DNA of 64,000 bases from Actinacidiphila yeochonensis CN732 (lineage in GTDB: Bacteria; Actinomycetota; Actinomycetes; Streptomycetales; Streptomycetaceae), in NCBI RefSeq assembly GCF_000745345.1, contig NZ_JQNR01000005.1, forward strand, positions 2,976,001 to 3,040,000, in the 5' to 3' direction. Below the pieces are notes generated by a model. It was not told the origin of the DNA and made no database searches. It worked only from the letters and a program-made list of their open reading frames with translations. Shown here piece by piece: positions 63,801 through 64,000 of this stretch (positions are counted from its first letter, which is position 1; each line of letters opens with the position of its first letter). The translations under genes were made by a program, and so were the position numbers.

Positions 63801-64000
63801 GGCGCCCCGGAACGCGGTCGACGCGGCGCAATCCGTTCCGCCGCCCCCCGCGGGGCCGTCCGAGAGCGTAGTCTCACAGGCACTGACGGACGCCGGCCTG
63901 CCCCGCCGGGAACGGCAGCGCCCGAGCAAGCACGTACAGGAGAGGCCCGAACCCACCCCCGATCCGCACGACGCCCCGCAGCCGACGGCCCTTGACCCGC
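60874..64000 (+). CDS. Second CvnA-like NIT-domain sensor kinase, cut by window end
   Basis: At least 1042 residues, frame open to the right edge. It follows the CvnA plan: first helix (LNVILLIPVLVALVFGGF, ~60), NIT sensor domain with KERDATVVPLVSG, second helix (SAIVLVALVIAFIVAALMA, ~390), HAMP, FTLDHLATRMRRNGENLLVLAG, and HATPase_c with LLAELLENATSFSSPQTKV, DQGIGLTAEDF and GLFVVGRLSLRHG. The tail is rich in Gly, Pro, Gln and Tyr but lacks the GDTGQFP array. GTG 60874 (AGAGG about 11 nt upstream) gives MRNTRRAEP. The conservon terminator separates it from cvnD; whether it has its own B-C-D partners cannot be seen. Confidence 0.88.
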   Translation, partial: MRNTRRAEPSTATSPRGNFTPPPPAGTGPSGTPDAEAAPAGLPAPGSRFGVRNWRVATRLNVILLIPVLVALVFGGFRVNGAVTTWRQADDAVRIAGLVRAAATYGDALEKERDATVVPLVSGRRNDPSVGAADAATDAAATAFEEAARHIPSNADLRRRLAEVRSVQPQLAATRKAAYTAQLSGVQTEERYVLLQHPLAELANELGYGTSDSASYGRILYSLSLAKSAESLTRSIGLHILVEKGTAKDTLALQKTALGSYQYLQGIARQEFEEGGTPQEQALLKKAQADAAAKGQRQTTAALDEAKAAGAAYVVPPDLATMVADLADPALTPDGLAQRGITPDSYTAAATLSFDAYRAVEVQLADQAASDAAAVASHAKRDVFVNSAIVLVALVIAFIVAALMARGMTRGMRRLRSAAFDIAETRLPGLVDQLSRTDPGRVDTQVAPIPLNTRDEIGEVARAFDQVHREAVRLAAEQALLRGNVNAIFSNLSMRNQSLIQRQLDLITELENNEADPDQLSSLFTLDHLATRMRRNGENLLVLAGGDTGRTWNQPVPLVDVLRAAASEVEAYDRIELVGVPEADIHGGTVTDLVHLLAELLENATSFSSPQTKVRVTATRLPDGRLIVEIHDQGIGLTAEDFADINHKLADPPTVDVEIAKRMGLFVVGRLSLRHGIRVQLRRSGELSGTTSLVMLPEAVTRGGVGRPRVEEGDFTVPRIAPEPTGEGRGPRPEAGGRTAAELGFDDSRYERPVSALDSLGRSLAREERRAQLEAAAAERYGSSPLPTHPGGQPPVPESGQEHGGYAAYGTSDGYTGYGRYDVGADGRVNVAGQAYPDQYGTGNGQAGGAGLDPAGESAGPAQPYPQPYPQSFTQPYAHGLQQSLQGPDAVPGQGPVQAFPQQSGPVNGQEQNGFPAPGGYDDGSARPYAPTGAAGSASSGEGGPAGLPERPGDVGQAGFPFYRPAQEGWPENGAGAPRNAVDAAQSVPPPPAGPSESVVSQALTDAGLPRRERQRPSKHVQERPEPTPDPHDAPQPTALDP

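Overview
The window is a high-GC actinobacterial chromosome segment, almost certainly Streptomyces or a very close relative. The reasons are the strong G/C bias at third codon positions, many GTG starts and GTGA/ATGA overlaps, TANNNT promoters sitting 6-7 nt before start codons, a conservon (cvnABCD), two GGDEF/EAL proteins, and a housekeeping order (oligopeptide ABC genes, iscS, mnmA, ligA, rmdB-like, gatCAB, ilvBNC, serA, putA/pruA, leuB, ilvE, cimA, pccB, gltX, cvn) that from memory matches the core of the S. coelicolor chromosome around SCO5477-SCO5547. No tRNA, rRNA, IS element, prophage, CRISPR array or obvious foreign island was seen.

Layout. 1-3.9 kb: 3' part of an oligopeptide ABC importer operon (binding protein, permease, two ATPases). 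4.0-12.6 kb: cysteine desulfurase and thioesterase on the minus strand, then mnmA, a LOG-family gene and an SDR in one overlapping operon, a stand-alone MetE-like protein, and ligA. 12.9-18.8 kb: an RmdB-like c-di-GMP enzyme and gatC-gatA-small membrane protein-gatB, closed by a strong hairpin. 19.2-26.4 kb: accessory enzymes (sugar dehydrogenase lipoprotein, PEBP, GntR regulator, SCO6745-like protein, aldo/keto reductase, 2-hydroxyacid dehydrogenase, DUF6204). 26.8-30.1 kb: a PAS-GGDEF-degenerate EAL protein behind a BldD-like palindrome. 30.1-35.8 kb: ilvB-ilvN-ilvC behind an attenuator, then serA. 35.9-40.8 kb: a Uma2 protein, a PucR-type regulator divergent from putA-pruA. 41.2-46.0 kb: leuB, ilvE and cimA, the last behind a second attenuator. 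46.2-50.9 kb: GNAT, two HpcH/HpaI-type CoA lyases, and an acyl-CoA carboxylase beta/epsilon pair. 51.2-53.5 kb: gltX and a fumarylacetoacetate hydrolase family gene. 53.7-64 kb: an unrecognised 82-aa peptide gene, conservon cvnA-B-C-D, and the start of a second CvnA-like kinase cut by the window end.

The genes make metabolic sense together: acetolactate synthase, KARI, isopropylmalate dehydrogenase, branched-chain aminotransferase and citramalate synthase form much of branched-chain amino acid synthesis. The ilvB and cimA leaders encode short peptides rich in the very amino acids the pathways make, each followed by a hairpin plus T6. The ilvB peptide carries Leu-Leu-Val-Leu; the cimA peptide carries Ile-Ile in rare ATT codons.

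A warning for users of this sequence: seven genes (second transporter ATPase domain gene, rmdB-like, aldo/keto reductase, ilvB, GNAT, carboxylase epsilon, cvnA) are each broken by a one-base indel in a G/C-rich stretch, usually beside a homopolymer; six of the seven look like one missing base. Since ilvB is among them, systematic consensus errors are more likely than seven real mutations. Coordinates for these genes are given as the repaired extents.
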